From Clostridium homopropionicum DSM 5847 (GTDB lineage: Bacteria > Bacillota > Clostridia > Clostridiales > Clostridiaceae), in NCBI RefSeq assembly GCF_001263795.1, contig NZ_LHUR01000017.1, positions 1-54,631 of the forward strand: 54,631 nucleotides of DNA, in the 5' to 3' direction. The notes under the pieces are model-generated. The model was not told the origin of the DNA. It searched no databases and worked only from the letters and a program-made list of their open reading frames with translations. The position numbers and the translations under genes were made by a program. Below, one piece after another: positions 16,187-24,246 of this stretch; within the stretch, counting starts at the first letter, position 1; each line of letters starts with the position of its first letter.

Positions 16187-17522
16187 TATAATAATGAATA
16201 TTCTCAATGTTCTTACTTTATCTTTTAATGTCAGTATCATCGCAAGTAATATTAGTGGTATAAAAGCAACAATTAAACATATTTTTATTACAACTATAAC
16301 TATCTTTATTCCAAGCTATTGGTTATTCATTTTTAAAATGAATAACCTTCTAGTACCACTTTCTGTAATCATAATATTTCTACTTTATTGTTCAATTTTG
16401 AAAAATAAATACTCTGCCCTATTAATATCTGTTTTCACACAAGTTATTTTTGCTTTAAGTGATGCTATTGTTGGTATCGTTTTCGTAGTTATTTTAAAAA
16501 TAGATTATTCTCTTATAACAAATAACATAGTGATAGCCTTAATGCTATCTTTTGCAATTATTTCAGTCGCATATATTATAAGTAAATCTTTTAATGTGTT
16601 TATTAGAAAGCAATCTTTTATTTCTCTTAGTAGATTTATTAAAAAAGATGCAAGCATATTTGCTTTCTCTTTAACTGTAGTATTGATTTCTATTTACTTA
16701 TATACTAGGATATTCAAATACTGGTCTCAATCGCCAAGTATAACTTTTTATATGTCAAATTTACTTTTAATAGTAAGTTTCTTTATCTTTTTAACCTTAA
16801 TTATATATTTAAATTATAAAAACATTAAAAAAGATTTAGAAAACATACATAAGGAAGCTGATTTAAATCAACTTAAAGAGTATACTGAAATGCTTGAAGC
16901 TGTTTCAAGTGATTTGAGAAGCTTTAAACATGACTATGTGAATATAATTCAAATTATTGGGGATTACCTTGATTCTAAAAAAATAGATGAATTAGATGCA
17001 TTTTACAGAAATGAGTTAATGCCTGAAAGCAAAAAAATATTAGCGAAAAATAGATCTTTTATATTACTTCAACACATTAAAATTATACCCTTAAAAGGGC
17101 TAATATCTTCTAAAGTTGTTATTGCCCAATCGAAAGGAATCAATGTTAGATTAGAAATTTCTGAAGACATTCATGAATTATCAATAAACTTAATAGATAT
17201 ATGTAGAATTGTTGGAGTCCTATTTGATAATGCCATTGAGGCAGCTGAAGTTTGCAATGATAAATTTATAGAATTTTTAATATATCGTGATGAAAATAGT
17301 ACTGTATTTATTCTAAGTAATTCTTGTTCTGAGGATGTGCCTCCTATTTATAAAATTTATGAAAAAAACTTTTCTACAAAAGGCAGCCAAAGGGGCATCG
17401 GATTGAAGTCCGTGAGAAATATTATTAACGAAAAATATAAAAATGTCACTTTGACTACTCATATTGAAAATTCTGTATTCACCCAGGAGCTAATAGTTAA
17501 TCTACCTTATACAAAGATTTAG
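16179..17522 (+). CDS. agrC: AgrC-type sensor histidine kinase
   Basis: A 447-residue membrane kinase of the AgrC (HPK10, GHKL) type. Six or seven hydrophobic segments cover about 1-212, then a cytoplasmic dimerisation helix with the phospho-acceptor H251 in RSFKHDYVN and an ATP-binding domain with N-box LFDNAIEAAE and G-box GIGLKSVRNII. It should bind an autoinducing peptide outside and phosphorylate the AgrA-like protein encoded just upstream. Its 3' end overlaps the 3' end of agrD, on the other strand, by 26 bases. Confidence 0.88.
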   Translation: MFDIIMNILNVLTLSFNVSIIASNISGIKATIKHIFITTITIFIPSYWLFIFKMNNLLVPLSVIIIFLLYCSILKNKYSALLISVFTQVIFALSDAIVGIVFVVILKIDYSLITNNIVIALMLSFAIISVAYIISKSFNVFIRKQSFISLSRFIKKDASIFAFSLTVVLISIYLYTRIFKYWSQSPSITFYMSNLLLIVSFFIFLTLIIYLNYKNIKKDLENIHKEADLNQLKEYTEMLEAVSSDLRSFKHDYVNIIQIIGDYLDSKKIDELDAFYRNELMPESKKILAKNRSFILLQHIKIIPLKGLISSKVVIAQSKGINVRLEISEDIHELSINLIDICRIVGVLFDNAIEAAEVCNDKFIEFLIYRDENSTVFILSNSCSEDVPPIYKIYEKNFSTKGSQRGIGLKSVRNIINEKYKNVTLTTHIENSVFTQELIVNLPYTKI

Positions 17523-17640
17523 GCATTTTACTTTCTTCAGTATACCACCAAATACACATGGAGGATGAAGTAGCGGCAACAGCCATTGCAATTGAGCAAA
17601 TCAATAAGGCTAATCTTTTTCCTATTATTGAATTTTTCAT
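17497..17640 (-). CDS. agrD: AgrD-type autoinducing peptide precursor
   Basis: A 47-residue precursor on the strand opposite to agrA, agrC and agrB. It has a short basic and amphipathic N-terminal leader (MKNSIIGKRLALLICSIAMA), then C29-I-W-W-Y-T, then the charged tail EESKMPKSLYKVD, matching the AgrD recognition tail (E..x.P.SL). The predicted signal is a thiolactone ring from C29 to T34. It resembles the C-L-W-F-T ring of Clostridium perfringens but with six residues. AAGGAGAG before ATG 17640 sets the start; the longer open frame reaching 17745 has no such site. AgrD genes normally follow agrB on the same strand. Confidence 0.85.
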   Translation of the reverse strand: MKNSIIGKRLALLICSIAMAVAATSSSMCIWWYTEESKMPKSLYKVD

Positions 17641-17810
17641 AATAAATCTCTCCTTTATCATAAAATAATAAATACTTTTTAATTTGAATAGTAGTTTAAC
17701 ATAGTACTCTAATATATTTCCATAATATTTCATAAAATCAACCATTTCTTTCGTGAAATGTCATTGATAAGGACTTTATTAATAAAAATAATTTTTTAGG
17801 CGGTGTTATC
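17641..17810. promoter_or_regulatory. Divergent agrD-agrB intergenic region
   Basis: 170 bases separate the divergent starts of agrD and agrB, so both promoters must lie here. A short inverted repeat, CATTTC-TTTCGT-GAAATG, at about 17744-17761 is the only symmetric element I see and could be an AgrA or repressor site. I cannot assign -35/-10 hexamers with confidence. Confidence 0.35.
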
Positions 17811-18413
17811 TTGAATATTATAAATAGATTTTATAATTCTTTTTTTAGCTATATAAAGATTAATTTAGGAAAGTCAGAAGAAGATATAGAAAAAATTAGA
17901 TATGGTCTGCAAGTTATATTTATGAATATATTTAAAATGATTATTTTATTTGTCACCGCATATTTTTTAGGACTATTTAAATATACTTTGATATCACTTT
18001 TATCCTTTGGATTTATTAGAACTTTCTCCTGTGGAGTTCATGCAGACTCCAGCATAAAATGTATTACATGTAATTTTATAATCTTTTTAGGAAATGTATT
18101 ATTAAGCTTAAGTTTTTCATTGAATTTCATTTCCATGGTTATATTATTTTCAATAAGCTTAATTCTAATTATTAAATATGCACCGGCAGATACTGCTGAA
18201 CGACCGTTGGTAAGTAAAAAGTTAAGGAGAACTTTAAAAATAAAGTCATGTATTGCGGTATTATTATTATTTTTATTAAGCATATTACTTACCAATCCAA
18301 TTTATAAAAATATATTGGTCTATTCTGCCTTACAAGAATCATTTTTAATTACTCCTTTAGCCTACTCCATTTTGAAAAAGCCTTATAGAAATTATGAAAA
18401 TATAGAAATTTAG
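17811..18413 (+). CDS. agrB: AgrB-type peptide-processing membrane protease
   Basis: A 200-residue integral membrane cysteine protease that removes the AgrD tail and forms the thiolactone. The catalytic pair is H77 (CGVHAD) and C84 (SSIKCI), at the same residue numbers as in the Staphylococcus enzyme. The family motif YAPADTAERPL is present, with four or five hydrophobic segments around it. It starts at TTG after AGGCGGTG. It is alone on the plus strand, with agrD divergent. Confidence 0.88.
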   Translation: MNIINRFYNSFFSYIKINLGKSEEDIEKIRYGLQVIFMNIFKMIILFVTAYFLGLFKYTLISLLSFGFIRTFSCGVHADSSIKCITCNFIIFLGNVLLSLSFSLNFISMVILFSISLILIIKYAPADTAERPLVSKKLRRTLKIKSCIAVLLLFLLSILLTNPIYKNILVYSALQESFLITPLAYSILKKPYRNYENIEI

Positions 18414-18423
18414 AATATATTAC

Positions 18424-18981
18424 TTAACCAAGACCAATCCATATAATTATATTAAAAACTGAATGACATATTATTGGCACCCATAAGGAATCAGTTTCTT
18501 TAAACAAATAACCTAAAATAAAACTAACAACAACTAAGCTTTTAGTAGAATCTATAATATTAACTCCATTAAGTAACCAGTTTGGTATATGTATCGTTAT
18601 AAATAGCAGTGTTGTTAATAAATTTGCTGCAATAAAATCCGTATGCTTAGTAAGTTTTTGAAGTATAAAGCCCCTAAAAGGTATTTCTTCTAATATACCA
18701 ACTGTTAGCCCACTGATCCAAAGTATTCCTATATTAAAATTAATGTTATTGAAACCTACTATTAATTTTTTTAATATAAGTACTAATATAAATAAAATGC
18801 TTATAACAAAGCCTTTTATAAAATTTTGCTTTATGTTTTTGGTGAGTTTTAAAAATTCTAAGGGGGATACCTTGTCTATAAATTTTAGATAAAAGATAAC
18901 TGGAAATATGAAAATTAGTAGATATATTAATAAATTTATTATAAATAACACATTTTCGTCTGTCATTTTAATCACATCCAT
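18424..18981 (-). CDS. CPBP-family intramembrane metalloprotease
   Basis: An integral membrane protein of 185 residues with the CPBP/Abi (Rce1-like) motifs EEIPFRG, HIPNWL and HSVFN, whose Glu and His residues bind the metal. Five to six hydrophobic segments are visible. Members often accompany peptide-bacteriocin or quorum-sensing loci, in immunity or leader processing. It is convergent with agrB, only 10 bases apart. The start is uncertain: ATG at 18981 has a weak ribosome site, while ATG at 18966 follows GGATGTGAT. Confidence 0.8.
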   Translation of the reverse strand: MDVIKMTDENVLFIINLLIYLLIFIFPVIFYLKFIDKVSPLEFLKLTKNIKQNFIKGFVISILFILVLILKKLIVGFNNINFNIGILWISGLTVGILEEIPFRGFILQKLTKHTDFIAANLLTTLLFITIHIPNWLLNGVNIIDSTKSLVVVSFILGYLFKETDSLWVPIICHSVFNIIIWIGLG

Positions 18982-19447
18982 ATTTTTTCTCTATAACTGT
19001 TATTTAAACTTGTATGTTAATGGAATTTAACATACAAGCTTTACATTGTCAAGTTAACAGACCCCTTTTGTTGAAATTGGATGTATTTTTTATTGTAAAC
19101 TAACACAAACCATGTGGTATACCGTAAGACCTCTTTATTATGTCGTAAAATATTAAAAAGCTAATTCGCGACATAAAAATGCCCTCTAATGGTATTAGTA
19201 TTTACTAAATTTCTATTATATTTTAATATTGCAGTATAGAATTTATACAATTCTTTGTAACTGTTTACACATCATTTACACCAACTGCATAAGTCCTGTT
19301 TAATAAGTTTCAATGATATAATATACCTTGTATAATTTTAAGACACTGTCATAAAATTATACATTTAATTTAAGACAATCTTATAGATATTAATATTATG
19401 TTAAGTATTTATGCACTTTACGAAGTAATTCATCAATATCAAACGCT
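18982..19447. other. Gene-free region upstream of the secreted esterase, with several repeats
   Basis: No gene is supported. There is a 12-bp perfect inverted repeat at 19009-19038 (CTTGTATGTTAA, loop of 6) near the CPBP start, an 8-bp inverted repeat TTATGTCG/CGACATAA (19138-19176), and a direct repeat TTTAAGACA (19338-19346 and 19369-19377, 31-32 bp apart). The last lies 70-110 bp before the sigma-54 promoter, in enhancer range. The ATACAG-type operator is absent here. Confidence 0.4.
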
Positions 19448-19463
19448 TGGCATGATTTATGCT
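19448..19463 (+). promoter_or_regulatory. Sigma-54 (-24/-12) promoter of the secreted esterase
   Basis: TGGCATGATTTATGCT, identical in all 16 positions to the promoter of the alpha/beta hydrolase at 9486-9501 on the other strand. The start of transcription should be near 19475, giving a 240-nt leader before the TTG start codon. Confidence 0.82.
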
Positions 19464-19578
19464 ATTTATAAAATTGTCGGAAAAGGTTACATTTTTGTGT
19501 AGACTCGTGTAAACATTTACATTATTATGTCATTTACATTTATACAATAATGTAATAATGATTAATTTTTCAATCATA

Positions 19579-19593
19579 TTGAAAACGTTATCT
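19579..19593 (+). promoter_or_regulatory. Catabolite control (CcpA) cre site
   Basis: TTGAAAACGTTATCT fits the cre consensus WTGNAANCGNWNNCW at every fixed position. It lies about 105 bases downstream of the predicted sigma-54 start, where bound CcpA would act as a roadblock. A cre site downstream of a -24/-12 promoter is also known at the Bacillus levanase operon. Confidence 0.65.
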
Positions 19594-19629
19594 TTAAATT
19601 CATAAGTTATCTATAATCTTTACACATAT

Positions 19630-19641
19630 GAAAGGAGGTGA
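19630..19641 (+). promoter_or_regulatory. Stabiliser-type Shine-Dalgarno (Stab-SD) candidate
   Basis: GAAAGGAGGTGA is a near-perfect ribosome binding site, but no start codon is suitably placed after it; the real gene begins 73 bases later with its own GGAGGGG. Such unused sites in Bacillus leaders (cry genes) protect the mRNA 5' end. An ATG at 19628 opens only a 14-codon frame and has no ribosome site of its own. Confidence 0.5.
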
Positions 19642-19714
19642 ATCTTTAATTATTATTCATAATATTAAATAATAGAATATTTATCAAAACTAATTTTGAA
19701 TTGGAGGGGTTATT

Positions 19715-22408
19715 TTGAAATCAAAAGGACTAAAAGTTTTATGTGCTCGTTTAGCTTTAGCATTTACTCTTTCTTTAGGATTTACGTCATTATCTCCATT
19801 ACAAGCCTTTGCTACAGGAACGTTCACTACTATTACTTATAGTGGTAGAGAGTACAAGCTTTATGTACCAAGCGGTTATACTGCTGGCTCAAACTTACCT
19901 TTAGTAGTTATGCTACACGGATGTACTCAAGATCCAGATCAATTTGCAGCTGGTACACAAATGAATGCTTTAGCTGAAACTGAAAACTTCTTAGTAATGT
20001 ACCCTAAACAGACAACATCTGCAAATCAAAATGCTTGTTGGAACTTTTTTGAGCCAACTAGTCAAACAAGAGGTTCAGGTGAGCCAGCTCTTATAGCAGG
20101 TATGGTTAATGATGTTAAATCTAAATACTCTGTAAATAACGAGGCTGTTTTTGTAACTGGATTATCTGCTGGTGGTGCTATGACTGCTATTATGGGAGCT
20201 ACTTACCCAGATGTATTCAAAGCTATAAGTGTTGGTGCTGGTTTAGAATATAAAGCTGCTACTAGCATGACTGCTGCTTTCACTGCAATGAGCAGTGGTG
20301 GTCCAGATCCTGTAGCTCAAGGGCTAGCTGCTTACAATGCAATGGGATCATATGAAAGAGTAGTACCTACAATGGTATGGCACGGAACTTCTGATTCTAC
20401 TGTTGCTCCAGTTAACGGAAACCAAGTTCTTACTCAATGGGCCGAAACAAACGATCGTGCTGATGACGGTTCTTCAAATAATTCAATAGACGATGTTGCT
20501 GACCAAACAATAACTGGTCAAGTGCCTGGTTCTAGTGGAAGAGCTTATACTAGATATATATACAATGATGCTAATGGAAACTCTATAATGGAAAAATACT
20601 TAGTTACTGGAATGGGACATGCTTGGTCTGGCGGAAGCACTGCTGGAAGCTATACTGATCCAAATGGTCCAAATCAAAGTCAACTTACTTGGGAATTCTT
20701 TAAAAGTTTTATGGCTGACACTGTAGCTCCTGTAACAACTGCTAGCCCAGCTGGTGGCTTTTACACTTCTGCTGTAAATGTTACTTTAACTGCTAATGAA
20801 GCTGCTACTACTTACTATACTTTAGACGGAACTACTCCAACTACAAGCTCAGCTGTTTACAGTGCTCCTATAGTTATTAGCGATGACTCAACATTAAAAT
20901 ACTTCAGTGTTGATGCTGCTGGTAATCAAGAAGCTGTACAAACTCAAGTTTATCAATTTGGTGAAGATACAATAGCTCCTATAACTACTGCAAACAATGC
21001 TGGTGGTACTTATACTGGATCTGTAAATGTTACTTTATCTACTAACGAAGCAGCTACTACTTACTATACTTTAGATGGAACTACTCCAACTACAAGTTCA
21101 GCTGTTTACAGTGCTCCTATAACTATTAGTGCTGATGCAACATTAAAATACTTCAGTGTTGATACCGCTGGTAATACTGAAGCTGTACAAACTCAAGTTT
21201 ATAATATTGAAATAAGCTACGAAACTGCTACAGGAACAGCTACAGAACACTATGTTGCTGGTAGATTAGATGCAGCAGGATATATAGAAATGGGTACAAA
21301 ATATGGCTACTCAACGCCATTTAACTTATATAAAGTAGAAGGATCTTCTGTTTGGACTGATGTTAACCCTGCAGGAACAACAGATACAACAGCTCCTGTA
21401 ACTACTGTAAGCCCAGCTGGCGGTACTTACACTTCTGCTCAATCAGTTACTTTAACTCCTAATGAGTCCGCTACTACTTACTATACTTTAGATGGAACTA
21501 CTCCAACTACAAGTTCAACTGTTTACTCCGGTGCCATCAATATTAGCGCTAATACAACATTAAAATTCTTCAGTGTTGATACTGCTGGCAATCAAGAAGC
21601 TGTTAAAACTGAAACTTATACTATTCAAGCTCCCCCTGTAGATACAACAGCTCCTGTAACTACTGCAAGCCCAGCTGGCGGTACTTACACTTCTGCTCAA
21701 TCAGTTACTTTAACTCCTAATGAGTCCGCTACTACTTACTATACTTTAGATGGAACTACTCCAACTACAAGTTCAACTGTTTACACTGGTGCCATCAATA
21801 TTAGCGCTAACACAACATTAAAATTCTTCAGTGTCGATACTGCTGGTAATACTGAAGCTGTTAAAACCGAATCTTATACTTTCCAATCTGCTGGAACAGT
21901 ATTCAACTCAATAGATGCTGAAGATGGATATGTTGGTCAATTAACTTCTGATGGATACAGCACTACAACTTTAAAAGTTGGAGATAAGGGAATGTATAAT
22001 GCTAACACATACTACTCAATCTTATCTTTTGATACTAGTTCTCTTGGATCTGCTTCAATTGGAAGTGCTAAATTGAGAATATACAGAAAAGCTTTAACTG
22101 GAAGTGTAACTGGAATTAACGTTGATATAAAATCTGGATACTTTGGCACAAGCAGTGCTTTAGCTCAATCAGATTACAGTGCTAGTGCTTCTCTTATTGA
22201 TGTTGCTACTGGAAATGTACCAGCTTCAAATAATGATTATGTTGACATTCCATTATCATCATTATCATTATCCTATATCAATAAGTCAGGTAAAACTCAA
22301 TTTAGATTAAAAGGAGTGTCTACAACTGATTCTATAGCTGATTCACTTGAGATCTACGGTGGAGACAGCACTCAATATGCTCCTCAATTAATTATTACAA
22401 CAAACTAA
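19715..22408 (+). CDS. Secreted multidomain esterase, PHB depolymerase family
   Basis: An exported enzyme of 897 residues. A signal peptide ends near A33 (QAFA/TG). The catalytic domain (about 34-334) is of the extracellular polyhydroxybutyrate depolymerase type: HGCTQ oxyanion region (69-73), nucleophile S151 in GLSAGG, D227 in WHGTSDSTV, H302 in GMGHAW, and the Cys-containing NACWNFF. Four chitobiase-C-terminal-like beta modules start at 335, 418, 557 and 643; residues about 500-556 (TGTATEHYVAGRL...) form a small module typical of such esterases; 728-897 is a DNRLRE-like beta domain that may bind polymer. PHB is the likely substrate, but acetyl-xylan or feruloyl esters are alternatives in this family. 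It starts at TTG after GGAGGGG. It is visibly richer in G and C than its neighbours, suggesting high expression or acquisition. Confidence 0.85.
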   Translation: MKSKGLKVLCARLALAFTLSLGFTSLSPLQAFATGTFTTITYSGREYKLYVPSGYTAGSNLPLVVMLHGCTQDPDQFAAGTQMNALAETENFLVMYPKQTTSANQNACWNFFEPTSQTRGSGEPALIAGMVNDVKSKYSVNNEAVFVTGLSAGGAMTAIMGATYPDVFKAISVGAGLEYKAATSMTAAFTAMSSGGPDPVAQGLAAYNAMGSYERVVPTMVWHGTSDSTVAPVNGNQVLTQWAETNDRADDGSSNNSIDDVADQTITGQVPGSSGRAYTRYIYNDANGNSIMEKYLVTGMGHAWSGGSTAGSYTDPNGPNQSQLTWEFFKSFMADTVAPVTTASPAGGFYTSAVNVTLTANEAATTYYTLDGTTPTTSSAVYSAPIVISDDSTLKYFSVDAAGNQEAVQTQVYQFGEDTIAPITTANNAGGTYTGSVNVTLSTNEAATTYYTLDGTTPTTSSAVYSAPITISADATLKYFSVDTAGNTEAVQTQVYNIEISYETATGTATEHYVAGRLDAAGYIEMGTKYGYSTPFNLYKVEGSSVWTDVNPAGTTDTTAPVTTVSPAGGTYTSAQSVTLTPNESATTYYTLDGTTPTTSSTVYSGAINISANTTLKFFSVDTAGNQEAVKTETYTIQAPPVDTTAPVTTASPAGGTYTSAQSVTLTPNESATTYYTLDGTTPTTSSTVYTGAINISANTTLKFFSVDTAGNTEAVKTESYTFQSAGTVFNSIDAEDGYVGQLTSDGYSTTTLKVGDKGMYNANTYYSILSFDTSSLGSASIGSAKLRIYRKALTGSVTGINVDIKSGYFGTSSALAQSDYSASASLIDVATGNVPASNNDYVDIPLSSLSLSYINKSGKTQFRLKGVSTTDSIADSLEIYGGDSTQYAPQLIITTN
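20717..21895 (+). repeat. Four near-identical internal repeats in the esterase gene
   Basis: Segments beginning at 20717, 20966, 21383 and 21641 each encode DTxAPxTT...YYTLDGTTPTTSS...LKxFSVD and are close to identical at DNA level over long stretches, especially the last two. This suggests recent duplication or gene conversion and possible copy-number change. Repeats 2 and 3 are separated by the module at residues 500-556. Confidence 0.9.
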
Positions 22409-22412
22409 ATCT

Positions 22413-22445
22413 AAGAAAGAGTGGTAGTTGCTACCACTCTTTCTT
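22413..22445. terminator. Terminator between the esterase and degV genes
   Basis: AAGAAAGAGTGGTAG (22413-22427) pairs perfectly with CTACCACTCTTTCTT (22431-22445) around TTG. T and A runs on both sides suit the two convergent genes. Confidence 0.85.
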
Positions 22446-22451
22446 TTACTA

Positions 22452-23288
22452 TTAAAAAGCTATAACTATACCTCCATCATCTGCATATGTGGAGCTAAGT
22501 CCTGCCATTTCAACAATAAAAACATCTTGAAAATTATATTTTTTTAATACCTCTTCTTTAAATTTCTGAGCTCTTTCAAAGCAATTACAATGGGCAATTC
22601 CCAGTACCTTTTGTTCTAAACTTTCTCCTTCTTCACCTATAATATCAAGCAACCTTCCAAAAGCCTTTTTATATCCTCTTGTCTTTTCAACTAATCTTAT
22701 GGTACCCTCTTTTGTGGAACCCATAATAGGCTTAATTGATAACATATTGGCCACTTTTGCAATAATCGGATTTAATCTACCTGCCTTAGCTAAATGCTCT
22801 AGACTCTCTAATAAAAAGAATGTTTTCATTTCATGAATATATTTTGTTACTATTTCTACTATCTCTAATTCTTCTATGTCTTTCTTGGATAATTCATTTA
22901 TCTTCAATGCAACTAATGTTTCACCAACAGAAGCACTTAAGGAATCAAAAACATGTATAAATTTGTTCCCTATTTCATCTAAAAACAAGTCTTTTGCAAG
23001 CACTGCACTATTATAGCTTCCGCTTAATTTTGAAGACAAGGTTACTACAAAAACACTGTCCTCTCCTTGATACTTTTTCATATATTCTTCTGGAGAAGGG
23101 CAAGATGTTTTAGGAGCAACTTCACACATTTCCATATCTTTAATATAACCCATAACATCTAACTTATCATCATCCACATATTCTTTGTCCTTTAACTGCA
23201 AAATCAAAGGGGCAAGTTCTATGTTTAAACTTTTTTTTATATCCTCAGATAAATCACAACTACTGTCTGCAACAATTTTAACTTTCAC
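22452..23288 (-). CDS. DegV family fatty-acid-binding protein
   Basis: A 278-residue DegV protein, a two-domain fold that binds a fatty acid and in Firmicutes can act with fatty-acid kinase FakA. The family start KIVADSSCDLS and the binding-loop residues in TLSSKLSGSYNSA and ESLEHLAKAGRLN are visible. A TTG one codon upstream is also possible; AGGGGTG is better spaced for GTG. It is second in a tandem pair with the gene upstream, 12 bases apart. No fakA is in the window. Confidence 0.9.
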   Translation of the reverse strand: MKVKIVADSSCDLSEDIKKSLNIELAPLILQLKDKEYVDDDKLDVMGYIKDMEMCEVAPKTSCPSPEEYMKKYQGEDSVFVVTLSSKLSGSYNSAVLAKDLFLDEIGNKFIHVFDSLSASVGETLVALKINELSKKDIEELEIVEIVTKYIHEMKTFFLLESLEHLAKAGRLNPIIAKVANMLSIKPIMGSTKEGTIRLVEKTRGYKKAFGRLLDIIGEEGESLEQKVLGIAHCNCFERAQKFKEEVLKKYNFQDVFIVEMAGLSSTYADDGGIVIAF

Positions 23289-23300
23289 CAATTTTCACCC

Positions 23301-24164
23301 CTACTTTTCTTCCTTTGCATTTAAAAAGAATACTGCTATAGTCCCTGGACCTGAATGAGCTCCTATTACACTTCCTACTGTGTTTATTAAGAATTCCTTG
23401 CATCCATACTTTTCTTCTATCATCTGTTTCATTTTTTCTGCTTCATCTAGGCAGTCCCCATGTGATATACCTATTATTTGATTCTTTAAATCTACTCCTC
23501 GTTCTCCAACTATATCAACTATTCTTCTTAGTGATTTTTTTCTTCCCCTAATTTTCTCTATTGGTATAAGCTTACCCTTCTCTACATTAAGAACTGGCTT
23601 TATGTCTAATAGTCCACCAATGAAAGCTGATGTTCTACTGACTCTTCCTCCCCTAAAAAGATATTCTAAGGTTTCAACTGTAAAAATATGCTCCATATGT
23701 TTTATATAAAAATATATTCTAGATAATATTTCTTCTTTACTTTTTCCCTTCATTACCATCTTTGAGGCTTCATAAACTACTAATCCAAAACCTACTGATG
23801 CACAGCCTGTATCAATTGTATACCCATCAAAATCAGGATATAATTCTAGAACCTCTTCTTTTGCAATGGTTGCTGCCTGAAAAGTTCCAGAAAGTCCTGA
23901 TGAAAATCCTATATATATGCAAGTCTCCTTTTTTTCTGCATATTTTATAAAAGCTTCTCTAAATTTACTTGGAGGCACCTGAGAAGTCTTGTACACTTTT
24001 CCTTCTCTCATATGAGAATACATTTGCTCTGGTTTAATATCCACACCATCTAAATAATCAACTTCACCTAAATGTACAGAGAGTGGCAAAACTTCTATAT
24101 TATTTTCCCTAATAATATATTCTGGTAAATCACACCCACTATCTGTTAATATCCTTATAGTCAT
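23301..24164 (-). CDS. DegV family fatty-acid-binding protein
   Basis: Paralogue of the following gene, 287 residues. It shows RILTDSGCDLP at the N-terminus, GFSSGLSGTFQAA for the fatty acid carboxylate and VETLEYLFRGGRVSR in the C-terminal half. Both DegV genes probably form a two-gene leftward operon, supplying two binding proteins with different acyl preferences. The ligand cannot be told from sequence. Confidence 0.9.
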   Translation of the reverse strand: MTIRILTDSGCDLPEYIIRENNIEVLPLSVHLGEVDYLDGVDIKPEQMYSHMREGKVYKTSQVPPSKFREAFIKYAEKKETCIYIGFSSGLSGTFQAATIAKEEVLELYPDFDGYTIDTGCASVGFGLVVYEASKMVMKGKSKEEILSRIYFYIKHMEHIFTVETLEYLFRGGRVSRTSAFIGGLLDIKPVLNVEKGKLIPIEKIRGRKKSLRRIVDIVGERGVDLKNQIIGISHGDCLDEAEKMKQMIEEKYGCKEFLINTVGSVIGAHSGPGTIAVFFLNAKEEK

Positions 24165-24246
24165 TCTATCATCCCCTTATAATAAAAAATCCTACTATCT
24201 TATTTTACACTATTATTGGTAATTATTATTACTTTTTATATAAATT

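Noticed and set aside
19628-19672. Upstream 14-codon frame overlapping the unused ribosome site
   Set aside because: The ATG precedes the ribosome site rather than following it, and no other site is placed to use it. The Stab-SD reading fits better.
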